64,000 nucleotides of DNA from Notolepis coatsorum. Lineage: Eukaryota; Chordata; Actinopteri; Aulopiformes; Paralepididae. Both the position numbers and the translations under genes were made by a program. The stretch's first letter is position 1. Each line of letters begins with the position of its first letter. Location of the stretch: the NCBI GenBank assembly GCA_963971535.1, contig OZ020589.1:76450811-76514810 (forward strand). The letters run 5' to 3'. Shown one piece after another: positions 33,360 to 44,620 of the stretch. Under the pieces are notes generated by a model that made no database searches, was not told the DNA's origin, and saw nothing but the letters and a program-made list of their open reading frames with translations.

Positions 33360-33638
33360 TGTTACGACCCTGGCTCAAAGGGAAGCAACATTAGTGCACA
33401 CAGACAACAAAAGACTATTCTAATTAAGATTACTAGCACAAACTAAAGATCAAAGTGGTAGAAAGGGAAAAAGACACTGCTTCAACCATCTCCTCTAGCA
33501 ACTGTGACAGTGCATGTGTGGGTCAGCAAGTGCCTTTGAGCTGCCAGGCAGGTATCCAATCAGCAGCAATCAGCTAATTAGCAGCCATCACCTGCATGCA
33601 CAGTGACACAGGAGTAATCAAGATCATGGTAAATAACA
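33360..33638 (-). repeat. 5' LTR of Gmr1-like copy 2
   Basis: On the minus strand it starts TGTTATTTACCATGATC and ends GAGCCAGGGTCGTAACA. It aligns with the LTR at 4398-4706. Confidence 0.85.
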
Positions 33639-33644
33639 ACAATA

Positions 33645-34030
33645 AATATTCAACATTCTCCTTTGAGACTCCGCCTCAGACTCTTATCATTTGGCACTAA
33701 AAGCTAAACATTGTCACCGGTATGGCTGTCTGCAACATGTCATTAATTGTGTGCGAGAGGTCGATCAGTTAGCCACATTAGCGTGAGCTAGGTTAGCCAG
33801 TTAGCGTGAGCTAGATGGAAAGAATGTAACGTTACTGGTGAAAAGGTTATTTACCTTGGAATACTCCTTTGCCAACTTGCTGTACTTTGCTTGCAGGTCT
33901 GCAGCTGGATTATGAATAGTCCCAACTTTAGCCAAGGTAACGTTACAGCTAAAACTAGCTTTTCAAATAGCTCTTCAGCTAATGCTAATAACAGAGCTCC
34001 CCGTCACACTGCTCTGTCGGGACGATGGCA
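33645..34030. other. Unassigned non-coding stretch
   Basis: Contains two GTTAGCGTGAGCTAG-type words but no defined element or gene. Confidence 0.45.
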
Positions 34031-34032
34031 TT

Positions 34033-34292
34033 AAGAAAAGTTATAATTATTTTGTCTTGTCTTGTTTTAGTCAACAATATCAACATACATGAAGAGAAAT
34101 TTCGTCCTGGTTTTTGTAAATTACATTTTTGTGTCCTCAGTTGTGGTCAACGATATTTAATAAACTATTTAGTCTTGTTAGCATGACATGGTCTTCAATA
34201 ACGTGACGTCACGTCTCGTTGTAGTCATGAAAAAAACCTTTGTTGATGAACATCTTTCGTCATTATTTTAGTTGACAAAATTAACACTGCAG
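34033..34292. repeat. Probable MITE relic
   Basis: CTTGTTTTAGTCAACAATA at the left and ATTTTAGTTGACAAAATTAAC at the right, with GTAGTCATGAAAAAAACC inside, resemble a common fish MITE ending GTTAATTTTGTCAAC. Ends are imprecise. Confidence 0.45.
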
Positions 34293-34327
34293 ACCACACC
34301 CATGCAGCCCAGCGATGTAGTCCTTTT

Positions 34328-34541
34328 GGGACACATACTATCGGACAAATAACAATAATTAACTAATTTACAAGTTGTATTAAGTTTTGCAAATAAGGGA
34401 ACATATATAGAATATGTCAAAGCAGTAAAAAAATTTAAAAATATTTCGATTTTTACCTATTCTGAAATGCCAAAAAAAAAAAATCACGATTTCTGATGTT
34501 ATTTGCCGCAACAAGTCGGGTTTGGTCACGTCGGGTCACAA
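34328..34541 (-). repeat. Relic of the MITE family found intact at 52367-52741
   Basis: GGACACATACTATCGGACAAATAACAA through TTTGGTCACGTCGGGTCACA is a diverged reverse-strand match to the middle of that MITE. It is cut off where the LTR begins at 34543. Confidence 0.75.
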
Positions 34542-34542
34542 T

Positions 34543-34840
34543 TGTGGTAAACTTCATGTTGCCACCTACACGCTAATATAATTAACTAAGTTCACATTTA
34601 CTGTGAGATGGAGAATTGGTTATACAGGAAGTTAAGGGCGGAACCTATTCGTTCATGTGATGCGCCAGGCCTCCCTAAGGTGACGATTTCCACCCTCTCA
34701 CGCTAGAGGAGATTTGGAGCAGAAGTGAACAGGTCATGTCTTCATTCCTCTTGACTACTACTCCATTGTTTCAGGGAGAGAATGATGAGCGGCCGCAACA
34801 TGATTTGTGAAGGTACCCGATAGCCTCGGGACCCGTAACA
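34543..34840 (+). repeat. 5' LTR, probably missing its first ~75 bp
   Basis: TGTGGTAAACTTC to CCCGTAACA. The 3' copy seems to begin earlier, at about 36876 (TGTGGTACTC, after a G-rich tract), so this copy is probably truncated at its left edge. Confidence 0.75.
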
Positions 34841-34845
34841 AACTT

Positions 34846-34863
34846 TGGGGGCTCGTCCAGGAT
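34846..34863 (+). other. Primer binding site, tRNA-Pro
   Basis: TGGGGGCTCGTCCAGGAT lies 5 bp after the LTR. It differs from the murine gammaretrovirus tRNA-Pro site at one of 18 positions. Confidence 0.88.
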
Positions 34864-35153
34864 CTGTCCTCTACACACCATCATCAGAGGAACAGGTCCA
34901 GTGATACCAGAACCACAAGACCGACGTACCAGGGCCACGAGACCGAGGAGACGAGACGTAGCTGCAGCCAGGTGCCAGTTGAAGGGGTGTCCATCAAGTG
35001 AGGCCAAGGAGGAGCTTCACGTCGTCGGAGCCGCACTGCTGAACCGAGGGGTCAACGCACGCCAGTCACCAGGGAGAATCGCTGTTGGTTCCTAGGGCCA
35101 CAACCGACTCCAAGCCGCATTACACCACTATAGAAACCACCCACACACACACA

Positions 35154-35381
35154 ATGTCCACTGCACGAGGAGAACTGTTGTGGGACATTAAGAAGAACGT
35201 CTACAAACTATCAGGTGCCGACCTCTGCAAGGTGGCACAGGACCTTACCGTCAACCAGGACGACTTAGACAAACTGAGTCTGAGTGAAGAAGAGAACTGC
35301 ATGGACTTCGTGGTTTCTTACACCCAGTCTGAAGTTTTGCTGAGCCTCGAAGATGAAGGTACAGTATTGGCCAATTGTTGA
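35154..35381 (+). CDS. Short gag-like frame of the non-autonomous LTR element
   Basis: A 75-codon frame starting MSTARGELLWDI, with LSGADLCKVAQDLTVN and SLSEEENCMDFVVSY. The style resembles the N-terminal helical domain at the start of fish gypsy-type gag proteins, but I cannot name a family. It stops at 35379-35381, probably by truncation relative to a longer gag. It is the first start codon of any length after the primer binding site. Confidence 0.45.
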   Translation: MSTARGELLWDIKKNVYKLSGADLCKVAQDLTVNQDDLDKLSLSEEENCMDFVVSYTQSEVLLSLEDEGTVLANC

Positions 35382-35729
35382 TGTTAAATGATGTAATATG
35401 TAAACTAATGCATTCATGTGATACTGTTGAACCGCCAATTGATGTATCTAGTGATAATATGACACAAGTTATGCCCAGTTCATCCACTGTGACACCACAC
35501 CGTACCCCTAGACCCATCCCAAGCTCCAATAGTATGGGTAGACTAGACACCCACATTTCCACCCCACCTTGCCCGCCAACCCCACGCTACCTTCAGCAGA
35601 AAAACTAAGGAGAGTGTACGAGGAGTTGGGGGAGGGACTAAGATATTGTGAGGCTACAGCTGCGCCACCAGAGACAATGAACGACCACCAAGGTGAGTCA
35701 ATATCGCACCCAAGAAAACGAAAAAGAGA

Positions 35730-36495
35730 ATGAACACCAGCGCAGACTCTGCCAACTCCCCCACCCAGACAACCCACGCACACAGCGCTAAGGTGGACAC
35801 CGGAGAATGTCAAAGTGACAACAAGCAAAGGGGCATCGCCTCAGACCACAGAAACTTCCAGACCATACAGCAGCTCAGTATCCAGGTGGAAACCCTGACA
35901 CACATGATGGCCACTTTAATCGAGCAGCAAGTAGCGAACGCCCAGAGGCCACCTCCAGCCCGAATACCTCCCCTCCTGTCCCGTCCTCCCTCTCAGCCAC
36001 CACCCCACCAATTCGCTCAACTGAATGACTTACCCGTAGAGGTTGCTCCGGGTCAGGTCATGAACACGCCCCAGTCCCAAAAGAGAACTAAGAGACCCCC
36101 CTCTCCCCAAAAGATCACCGGACAGTACACAGAGACAAGTGACTCTGAAGAGGAGGGAAGTAACTATCACTACTGGCTACGAAGGCCTGTAGAACGTCAA
36201 AGACAGATGAGTGCCCCACCAGACCAAAGTGTTGCCTGTAAGGTACAAGACAAGCCGGAATGGAGTGAAGCTCATCTGAGAGAAATAATCCATGTTGAAC
36301 CTGAACCAGAAAGAGAATCAATCATAGAGGCGGAACAAGAACTACACAGTGCGAGTGAACATGACGTGGATTGGCCTCAGCCCAACGACGACCAAGAGCT
36401 GCCTCAAATGGTTCATCAGACGAAGGAAGTTCCAGACCCTCATCTTCAGCACCAGATTCCCCTAAGACAGTCTACCCGAGAGACGACCAGGGTAT
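35730..36495 (+). pseudogene. Proline/glutamine-rich frame of the LTR element
   Basis: Starts MNTSADSANSPT. A short heptad-like segment FQTIQQLSIQVETLTHMM (about residues 42-60) is followed by a PPP-rich linker, a basic patch KRTKRPPSPQK, an acidic patch TSDSEEEG and RRPVERQRQ. The end reads LRQSTRETTR, and continuing one frame over from 36496 gives FTYPSLGQPAYQ. RQSTRE followed by TYPSLGQP resembles the extreme C-terminus of some gypsy pol proteins, so this may be a gag-to-pol-end fusion left by an internal deletion, with a frameshift near 36490. No catalytic motif is present. Confidence 0.4.
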
Positions 36496-36873
36496 GTGTT
36501 CACCTACCCATCTCTTGGCCAACCAGCGTACCAAATACGGCCCACTGTAAACACAGTTGGAGTACTGCCAACACACGGTACCCATCTGTACTACAAGCAT
36601 CCCTACCTATACCCTTGCCACCCCCATCCAACTCACCATATCCATATTTGCACACCACCTATCCAATCCATTGTTTTTAAGCCACTGGAGATAGATCGAT
36701 ATACCGGTACCCTACTAACATCCCATACGCACTTTGGAAAGAAAGTCATTGAATAATGTTTATATGGTTAACATGATTGTTGAGAATGATCGGGTTTACA
36801 CAACAGTTGAAGTTGTTGGAGTTTTTGAAGTGTTAAGGTAAAGTGTCAGGAGCCACTTTTGTTGGTCGGGGAG

Positions 36874-37835
36874 TGTGTGGTACTCTCAAGTTTCAAGTTC
36901 AAGTTCAAGTTTCTTTATTAGTTGTCATACAGAAGTACAGAATACTTTTATACAAAATGCTTCTTTCTGTTACGCTCCAGAGACTGTGCTAGACAAAAAT
37001 AGATAAGTATAAAATAAAATAAGTATAGCAGTATAAAATAGAAGTCACGTACGTAGACACAAGTGTTCAGTATGTACATATGTACAATGTTCAATGCAGA
37101 GTAGAAGTAACTGAGTTACCATACAATATACTATACAATATACTATATAGTGCAAAGGAGAAATGGGATGAGGTACAATTTAGGTACAATTTACAGTAAG
37201 GTGTAATGAGGTATGGGTTGTAGTGCAAATTATTTACCAATAAATATAAAGTGTGTTTAGGTGTTCTAAAGTGTGTAAAGTGGGTGCTGCATTGAGTTGT
37301 TTGTTTAAAGTGAGTGTGCGTGTGGATGTGTGTGCTGTGAGTGCATTTGATGGTTGTTACATAGTGTTATTGTTCGTTGAGCATCCTGATGGCCTGGGGA
37401 TATAAGCTTCTTCTGAGTCTTTCTGTGCTTGCCATGAGACTCCGGTATCGCTTGCCTGACCGCAGCAGTTCAAAGAGGCAGTTGTTTGGGTGCATAATCT
37501 TGTGTAATTTTTGCAATTGTTTATATCTAATTATTATGATTAGAAGAATTGTGGTAAACTTCATGTTGCCAGCTACACGCTAATATAATGAACTAAGTTC
37601 ACATGTGAGATGGAGAATTGGTTATACAGGAAGTTAAGGGCGGAACCTATTCGTTCATGTGATGCGCCAGGCCCCCCTAAGGTGACGGTTTCTCACGCTA
37701 GTGGAGATTTGGAGCAGAAGTGAACAGGTCGTGTCTTCATTCCTTTTGACTACTACTCTATTGTTTCAGGGAGTGAATGATGACCGGCCGCAACATGATT
37801 TGTGAAGGTACCCGATAGCCTCGGGACCCGTAACA
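36874..37835 (+). repeat. 3' LTR, interrupted by a LINE fragment
   Basis: The part 37550-37835 matches the 5' LTR. Upstream, 36876-36890 and 37491-37549 match a continuous run at 25117-25193, with LINE sequence between them. GGTCGGGGAG directly before 36874 would serve as polypurine tract. Confidence 0.6.
36891..37490 (-). mobile_element. LINE 3' fragment inside the LTR
   Basis: The minus strand encodes HPNNCLFELLRSGKRYRS, TERLRRSLYPQAIRMLN, matching the C-terminal residues of the LINE at 61685-63536. A 3' UTR follows, ending in CAAGTT repeats (36891-36915). No TSD found. Confidence 0.8.
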
Positions 37836-37838
37836 GAG

Positions 37839-38662
37839 ACAATACTATGGCTCATTTGACATCAACTATCCATCGTTCAACATGTGAAATAGAATGCATT
37901 TTTTCATGTATACGTTCGCATGTTATACCGTGGTGAATATTGTATAGTTTCAGAGTGATCCTGGCTAATTCCTGAAAACGGCACTATGGAGCAATACGTG
38001 AATTTAGCTAAAATCGTTGGCGTTGCTCGCCTAGACACGCTATTATTTCCAATTCAAAGGTATATAATAGGTATTATGTTTCATCATGAATGCATGAAAG
38101 GGGGGGGTCATTTTTTGATGCTTTTATCGTCAACAACGGCATACGTTTTGGAGTATGTTACATATGATGGTTGCGATCTATGTGAAATCATGGTTGGATC
38201 AAAGTAGGGTTGATGTCATATAGTCCTTACCTTTACTAGGAGGTATCCCAAAAAGAATATTCCAATTGTCTGATCGCGATTTCCAGTATTGGTGTCCATT
38301 GGGTCCCTGACATAATCCGGCACAACACATGCATCTAGGGGCATTGGACGCGTTTCAATGTGATCGGGTGAACCGCTAGACTTGCCTGAACCAAAATGCT
38401 GCGCCCGGAGGGGTTTAGATGTAACACACAGTGTGCAATGATGTTTCAAAGGGTGGGCTATACTGCCACCTAGCAGGATGCGGCCGGTATTGCACTCTAG
38501 CGATCTCAGAATGATTTCCTATGGTAACACTGAGGTCCGTGAACCTGAAATGAATAAAAAAATCGAATAAAAGAAATAACAATGAAAGCCTGACTATACT
38601 CGGGTATGACGCTCAACCGCTGGCGAGTTAACCCGACTATCCTCGGGTCTGGCGCTAAAAGA
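37839..38662 (-). mobile_element. piggyBac-like element C, 3' end missing
   Basis: Read leftward from 38662: AGCGCCAGACCCGAGGATAG, then GAGCGTCATACCCGAGTATAG, an AATTGGAATATTC box, and GGTAAGGACTAT about 432 bp in. The distal part, ACTATGGCTCATTTGACATC, matches elements E and F. The TTAA at 38662 has decayed. The other end is cut at the LTR element. Confidence 0.75.
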
Positions 38663-38664
38663 GT

Positions 38665-39560
38665 CCTATTTTCTGAAAAGCTGCCTAAAATACATACCTA
38701 AGTAAATGGAAGATTGCTCCACTTCTACAAGGGCCATTTGCATGTCCTTGGTATCTAGGGACATCTATGGACCTCAGTGTATGTATTCCAAGTGTCAGGA
38801 ATATTGTGTCTATTATTAGGCTTGCTTAAATTGTGATGAAAGAAAAGAGAATATGAATTATGATTTTTTTCTTTGCATCTTTGACAGTGAATAACACCAT
38901 GCTAAAAATGACCAGACATAAGAAACTGCCACTGGGCTCGTTCAGTACCTTCTTGAGATCACAGATCTAAGGAAATGAATAAAGGGAAGATGATTAAACA
39001 GAAGGTTTTGTAGATACAGTACTGAATTCTGCCATCGGGACCCATGCAATTTGAAATATTATTATATAATATAGAATATGAGGCCTATAAATTACCTTAT
39101 TATAGCCAATGGCAGAGTTCAATTTGGATTTAGTATCACCAGGCGTGCATGAAGAACAGAGAATGAAATCTACTGTATGTACAGTAGGATTTTTATTCTT
39201 GCGACAGCTACGCCATTTTTAAACTGATTTCAAAATCGGATGGTTGCTAAATGTTCACAATAGGGGAGACAAACTAACTGCGCTCCAATATATGCCAATA
39301 ACATTCAGTTTTGTGGTATATAATCCAGAGTAATAAGAGAAATAAAAAAGATTCATAAAATTGCTCACTAATTTGCTTGAAGGCAGCTAGAAGCCTTTGG
39401 GAAGTGTAGTTTAAAAAAATTCCAACGCTCATTGAGAGCTCTGGATGTCCTCTTCTCAAAATGACTACAATCATCATCATTCATCATCCCCGCGATCAAA
39501 ACAACACATTTCAAAAACTAAAATCTCACTAATAACCCTTTAACCTATTGGTAAACAAAT
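38665..39560 (+). repeat. Dispersed repeat X, copy 1
   Basis: An unnamed ~900-bp sequence running from CCTATTTTCTGAAAA to CTTTAACCTATTGGTAAAC. Copy 2 (41262-43810) matches it piecewise once inserted elements are removed. No coding frame and no clear terminal repeats. Confidence 0.8.
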
Positions 39561-40105
39561 ATATTGCAAAAATATGTATTAAGTGGAATACCAGGTGGAG
39601 CTCTTTTTGCTTAGAGGTCGCTGTTTGGCGGCATTTCAGATTAGGCTTTTTTGAACATGCCTGCGTTTTTTTTCTGCAATTTTCAATGGTTTTGTCGCAA
39701 CAGTTGTGTGTCTCCTCCAAACTACGCGCCTCGCATTTTTGAAGTAACGCTTTTTCAGGCGCTCTCAGTTGAAAAAGTTGAAACTTTAGCCTCGGAGGGC
39801 ACCAACGTCAACATCACCTTTTTGTTGATCCCGAGGGGAAATCGACAGCAAAACAAACGGATAATCGAAGAGAAGCTAATTTTGTTTCCAACAAACCTCG
39901 TTTGTATTGACCAGATCTTACCATGACGAGATATGAACAGCAACGCCTGGGCGGCTGTCAGTAGTAATTTATGTAACGTTAGCTGAGGTAGAAACACTAA
40001 TCAGTGCTATCGCTTGCTTGCCCTGTGCACTTTCGATTATCTTTGTATTTCCCGCAGCGCCTCGCATTTGAGCGCAAGAAAAAGGCACCCAATGTGATCA
40101 CAGCC
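39561..40105. other. Unassigned non-coding stretch
   Basis: No gene or element recognised between repeat X and the next TTAA element. Confidence 0.45.
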
Positions 40106-40109
40106 TTAA

Positions 40110-41237
40110 AAGGAACACGCCAACTTGAGTTAGACAAGCAGATACATACCCTTTTCTTCTCTGCACATGCATTAGGCTTAGGGAACAGCCTAAAGAAATT
40201 GTTTAGAGTATATCTGCTTAGAAAACGAAAATGTCTAATTACTATCATTTTCTTGTCCACGTGGTAAATACACAGGTCACAACATGTTTACAGGAATGTT
40301 TTGGAGTTGTATTTGGAGTGTATTTTGTGACTGTTGGGAACTAGGCTACACTGGCACACCTACTTCCAGTGAATGATGCTAAGCAGAGGTGCAGTGCTCA
40401 TGCCACGCGGTACCAAGCCGTTCCACCACTTTTCTGAGCAGAAGCACGCACATGCATGTGCATGCACACAAAAATGCGTTCACAACTTTCACTCGACTCG
40501 TCGTGCGCCAAGTACCGGTACTCACATAGCTACTTGTCTTTGCATAACAATAGCATAGCAATAGCATAACAAAGAAAGAGAAGAGCCAAACCAAAATACA
40601 AGCCCTGTACCAATTGCCGGGGGTTTGTGACAAATGGTCCCGACTGGAAGGATGAGACATTTCTTAAGTTGTGCTTCAGAAGGAAACTGTCCTTCTGTAA
40701 ACTGTAAGTTACATTGTTAATTTAGTTTGTATTTACTTTTCTAGTTTAAGTTAATTCAATTAAAGAAATTGTAACTACAATATTGTATCTACAATTACAT
40801 TTAAAACATTGTTTGTTTTTCAACCATATCTGTTGACAATATCATTTCTTTATTGAATGCTACATCCTGCTACCTTTTTCAGCTTCTCTATTTCAAGGCA
40901 ATATTTATTTTATAAAAACTAAACTAAAACTAGTAATTTCCTATACAAACATGTTTCCTACTATTTATGCATAATACTCTTTCTAATCATAATGCTGGTC
41001 GGAGCTGTTCTGTCGCAAACGAGGGAACATTTATGCGCATGCGCGCGTGACGTCATTATAAACAGAGTACAACCACTTCTGAAATTACGACTGCACCCCT
41101 GACGCTAAGCTAGGCTAACGGTGCGGCTGTTCCCTAAGCCTAATGCATGCACAGAGAAGAAAAGGGTATGTATCTGCTTGTCTAACTCCAGGGTAGATGG
41201 CAAATAAGCTGATTTCCCAAAAAGTTGGCGTGTTCCT
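40110..41237. mobile_element. TTAA-flanked DNA transposon, non-autonomous
   Basis: Left AGGAACACGCCAACTT and right AAGTTGGCGTGTTCCT are perfect inverted ends flanked by TTAA (40106-40109 and 41238-41241). The inner arms GAGTTAGACAAGCAGATACATACCC and GCATTAGGCTTAGGGAACAGC are also inverted. piggyBac- or Kolobok-type by TSD. No transposase. Confidence 0.85.
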
Positions 41238-41660
41238 TTAAGCACTTAACCTCTTAAGCCCGGAGCCCTATTTTCTGAAAATCCGCCTAAAATACATACC
41301 TACGTAAATGGAATATTGCTCCACTTCTACAAGGCACATTTGCATATTATTGGTATCTAGGGACATCTAGTACCTTTTTGAGATCATGTGTACAAAAAAA
41401 ACCTAAGAAAAATTAATAAAGGGAAGATGATTAAACAGAATGTTTTGTAGATACAGTACTGAATTCTCCCATCCGGACCAATGCAATTTGAAATATTATT
41501 ATAGAATATAGAATAGCAGGCTTATAAATTACTTTATTATAGCCAATTCGCACATTTATGGATTGTGCCAAATCTTATATTTCAAATGCCAGAGTTCAAT
41601 TTGGATTTAGTATCACCAGGCGTGCATAAGAACAGATAATGAAATCTACTGTATGTACAG

Positions 41661-43005
41661 TAAGGCTGAGCCCGAATGTTCTTTTTTATGTGTCTATTCA
41701 TTCTGTTTAAACCAATGGGGTTTTTCTTCACAGTGGCAGATAAAGATTACGCTGCTACACTAATATTATAGTATTAAATAGTATAGTATTAAAAAATAAC
41801 TGCTAAGTTATATTCATTAAAGAAAGTTGATTTAATAAAAAATAAAGACTCATTTAATCAGATTAATCACTTTATTCAAATTGAGGATTTAGTTTGAGGA
41901 TATTAATATAAAATATATATATATATATATATATAATACAAATATTTTTTATTTACTTTTTATTAACCCATTCTCTGCCACTACACCACTTTGATCATCC
42001 TAAACCATCCTCTGCCAGCGCTATTTGTCTATAGAGATGTTCACCTTCTTTGCAGGGCTATAACTTTTAAATTGTATTGCTAAATTGACATTACTATGGC
42101 CCATTCAACATCAATTATCTATCGTTCAGGATGTAGGAACGTTTTAATTTTTCCATTCACACATTCATACTAAAATACCGTCTAGAGTATAAATATGTTT
42201 TTATCGTTTTCTGCAGTATTTCATAGAACGTGAGATATAGGCATAAATGCATATATTAGATTATCAAATGCAGTTTGATACCGATCCATGCTATATAAAA
42301 AAAATTCAACTGTACATGGTCCTAAACGTCATGACTGATCATCTGCGGGTGAACAGAGGGGGGGGGGGGGGTCGTTTATAATTCAATGACCGACGTTAAA
42401 TGATTTATGTAGTATGGGTGATATATTGATCAGAGCAGTTTGTATCGAAAATGATAAAGAAAAAACGCTGAAACTCACCCCAGTCTCCTCGTAGCGTTGG
42501 GCGATGAGAGTGGAGCAAACAGCTCCCAATTATGGGATGTTGATCGATGCGATCCATTTCCGGTTTGTATATTACTAATACACGTCCAAATCATGTTGAT
42601 TATTGAGTTATAGCAAAGATCCATATCGACGGTGTCTGTATTGAGCCCCGGGACGATAAACGAGTGGCCGGACGAAAATAGGGGACGGACCGAGCTCCAA
42701 TGGGCACTTCCGGTTTGGCAACTCGCCGATCGGCCACCAGGTGGCGGTATTGAAGCGTTGCAGAGTTGTGATGGCTCAGACAGCATCAGCCAAGACTCCG
42801 TGGGTGAAATATGAATACCATGACGAAAATATGAAATATTGATCTCAAACACGCCTTACGGCGTGATTGGCAGACAACGCATGGCGGAGAAACCCGCCTT
42901 AACACGTGATTGGCGGAGAATGGGTTAAAATGGAAGGTTCGAACGTTCGTTCGAAAAACCCTGACGAAGTTCGAATCCCAAAAACAGGCTTCGGGGACAG
43001 CCTTA
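41661..43005. mobile_element. hAT element with 8-bp TSD, hosting piggyBac-like element E
   Basis: TIRs TAAGGCTGAGCCCGAA and TTCGGGGACAGCCTTA (one internal difference), TSD ATGTACAG at 41653-41660 and 43006-43013. Sequence such as GTTATATTCATTAAAGAAAG is shared with the hAT at 50460-54777. Confidence 0.9.
41967..42924 (-). mobile_element. piggyBac-like element E
   Basis: Flanked by TTAA at 41963-41966 and 42925-42928; ends CCCATTCTCTGCCA and TGGCGGAGAATGGG. Its 5' end is on the right. There the minus strand shows two units of GCCAATCACG with a TAAGGCG partner, and a GGTGAGT donor-like site about 450 bp in (42475). Length 958 bp, no transposase. Confidence 0.9.
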
Positions 43006-43076
43006 ATGTACAGTAGCTTTTTTATTTTTGCCAGGGTGCCACCATATTGAAAATAATTTCAAATCTGATTGTTGCT

Positions 43077-43531
43077 GGGCGGCTGATTGGCGCAGTGGGC
43101 AAGGCGCTCGCCACTAACGCAGGAGACACTGGGTTCGAGCCCAGCTCTCGGCATTGCTACCGGCTGGCCGGTCGTTCATACTAACACAATTGGCAAGTGT
43201 TAAGAGGGTGGGAAAGCCGGTGGGTGGGGATTGGACGTTGTGGACAGCGACTCCTACAGGTCGGTTTGGTGACGCCGGTGCGGCGGAAGCAGGAAGTAAC
43301 GGGGGCAGCGTGAGCCTCCCATGCATTACTCCTCACAACTGAGAGCTCGAGCTGCTGCGGTGAAAAGATGCGACAGGGGACACGTGATGCAAGGCTTCTA
43401 TCCTCACTACAGCCGACCAGTGGGAGGCATAGTCTAGCAACGTTCAAGACAGGGGAGGGAAGAATTGGAGATACGAAATTGGGATGGGAGAAAAATAGAA
43501 AAATGGGGATAAAAAGTGGATAAAAAAAAAA
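43077..43531 (+). mobile_element. tRNA-derived SINE, copy 1 (with target deletion)
   Basis: GGGCGGCTGATTGGCGCAGTGG at the head, box B GGTTCGAGCCC about 50 bp in, and an A-tail after AATTGGGATGGGAGAAAAAT. Compared with repeat X copy 1, about 77 bp of target are missing and no TSD is seen. Confidence 0.9.
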
Positions 43532-43814
43532 GTTTTGTGGTTTATTATCCCGAGTAATAAGAGATATTAAAAAAATTCATACAGAAGTAATTTGCTTGAA
43601 GCCCCATAGAGGCCTTTGGGAAGTGTCGTTCAAAAAAATTCCAACGATCATCGAAAGCTCTCGTTGTCCTCTTCAAAATGGCGTAAAAACACTACAATTC
43701 CGGACATTAAATTTTTCCAAAATGGTCGACTTTCGCGACCAAAACAATAGAAAAACGAAAACGAAAATCTATCTAATAACACTTTAACCTATTGGTAAAC
43801 TAACGTATTGATGA

Positions 43815-44215
43815 TAATATACATTATAACTGCTGTTGTGACATAAAGATTTGTTTATTAAGGACAATGGAAATTAATGAACATCATTTACATAAGTGTA
43901 TGCATAACATCACAGCATGATAAGGACGTAAATATGCCGGGAATAGCACAGGGCTAATAGCACGTAGTCCTAACATGGTTATGATGTTTATACTTGAATA
44001 CGTTTGAAAAATAAAACAATACTTTTGTCAGACAGTCTAGACAGATTGATTTATGGCGTGATGTCATTTGCGGTCCGCCGATGGGTCGCACGGGTGGAAG
44101 AGGTTAAGAAATATCAGATTTTTTGTGAGTCTTTCTTTTCGCTATATTCAATGATGTTGCTATGTTGTTGTGATTTGGTATGTTTTCATGACTTGTTGAA
44201 ATGAAGCGGAGGACT
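43815..44215. other. Unassigned non-coding stretch
   Basis: Nothing recognised. Confidence 0.45.
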
Positions 44216-44219
44216 TTGA

Positions 44220-44620
44220 ATAAGCCTTGCAGGCTCCTTTCCTCTCCTGCACTATTAACATACAAACCATAACTACTGTGCAAATAAATAAACTAGACTA
44301 TAAACTATCTGTGCTGGGTGTGTGTGTATATGTACTGTATGTCCACTGTATGTGTGATGCAGTAACAATAATATAACAAACCCACCCACTACCATCTGAC
44401 ACTGTGATTGTTATTTGTGTATTGCTATTCTGTATATTGTTGTTATTTTTTATATTGTACAGGACTAACATTGTCTTATTGTATAGCATTTAATGTTTCT
44501 GTATAGGATTTTGTTTCTCTTTTATTACTTGTGATTTTATTACTGCACCTTAGGTTAGAGTCCCAAATGTCGTTGTATGCAAATATAATGACAATAAAGT
44601 ACAATCTAATCTAATCAGGG
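44220..44620 (+). mobile_element. LINE 3'-UTR-like fragment
   Basis: Ends CAAATATAATGACAATAAAG followed by CAATCTAATCTAATC, the usual form of a LINE tail with short terminal repeats. No coding part left. Confidence 0.5.

Larger units (their letters stand above)
30233..33638 (-). mobile_element. Gmr1-like retrotransposon, copy 2 (5' part only)
   Basis: Reading down the minus strand: LTR (33638-33360), primer binding site, a 2.35-kb leader, and the gag start at 30988. Homology stops at 30233 after RGYRR; pol and the 3' LTR are absent. Gag is clearly the same family as copy 1, but the LTRs are only moderately similar, so this is an older or separate subfamily copy. Confidence 0.85.
34543..37835 (+). 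mobile_element. Non-autonomous LTR retrotransposon, tRNA-Pro primed
   Basis: Near-identical LTR segments (34543-34840 and 37550-37835) end in CCTCGGGACCCGTAACA. A tRNA-Pro-type primer binding site follows the first. The 2.7-kb interior has a short gag-like frame and a proline-rich frame, but no protease, RT, RNase H or integrase motif. It would need enzymes from a relative. Confidence 0.85.
41262..43810 (+). repeat. Dispersed repeat X, copy 2, carrying hAT and SINE insertions
   Basis: Matches 38665-39560 in segments 41262-41660, 43014-43076 and 43532-43810. The gaps are exactly the hAT element and the SINE. Confidence 0.85.

Noticed and set aside
43079..43145. tRNA gene
   Set aside because: Box A/B-like sequence is the head of a SINE: A-rich tail, degenerate cloverleaf, and sister copies with TSDs.
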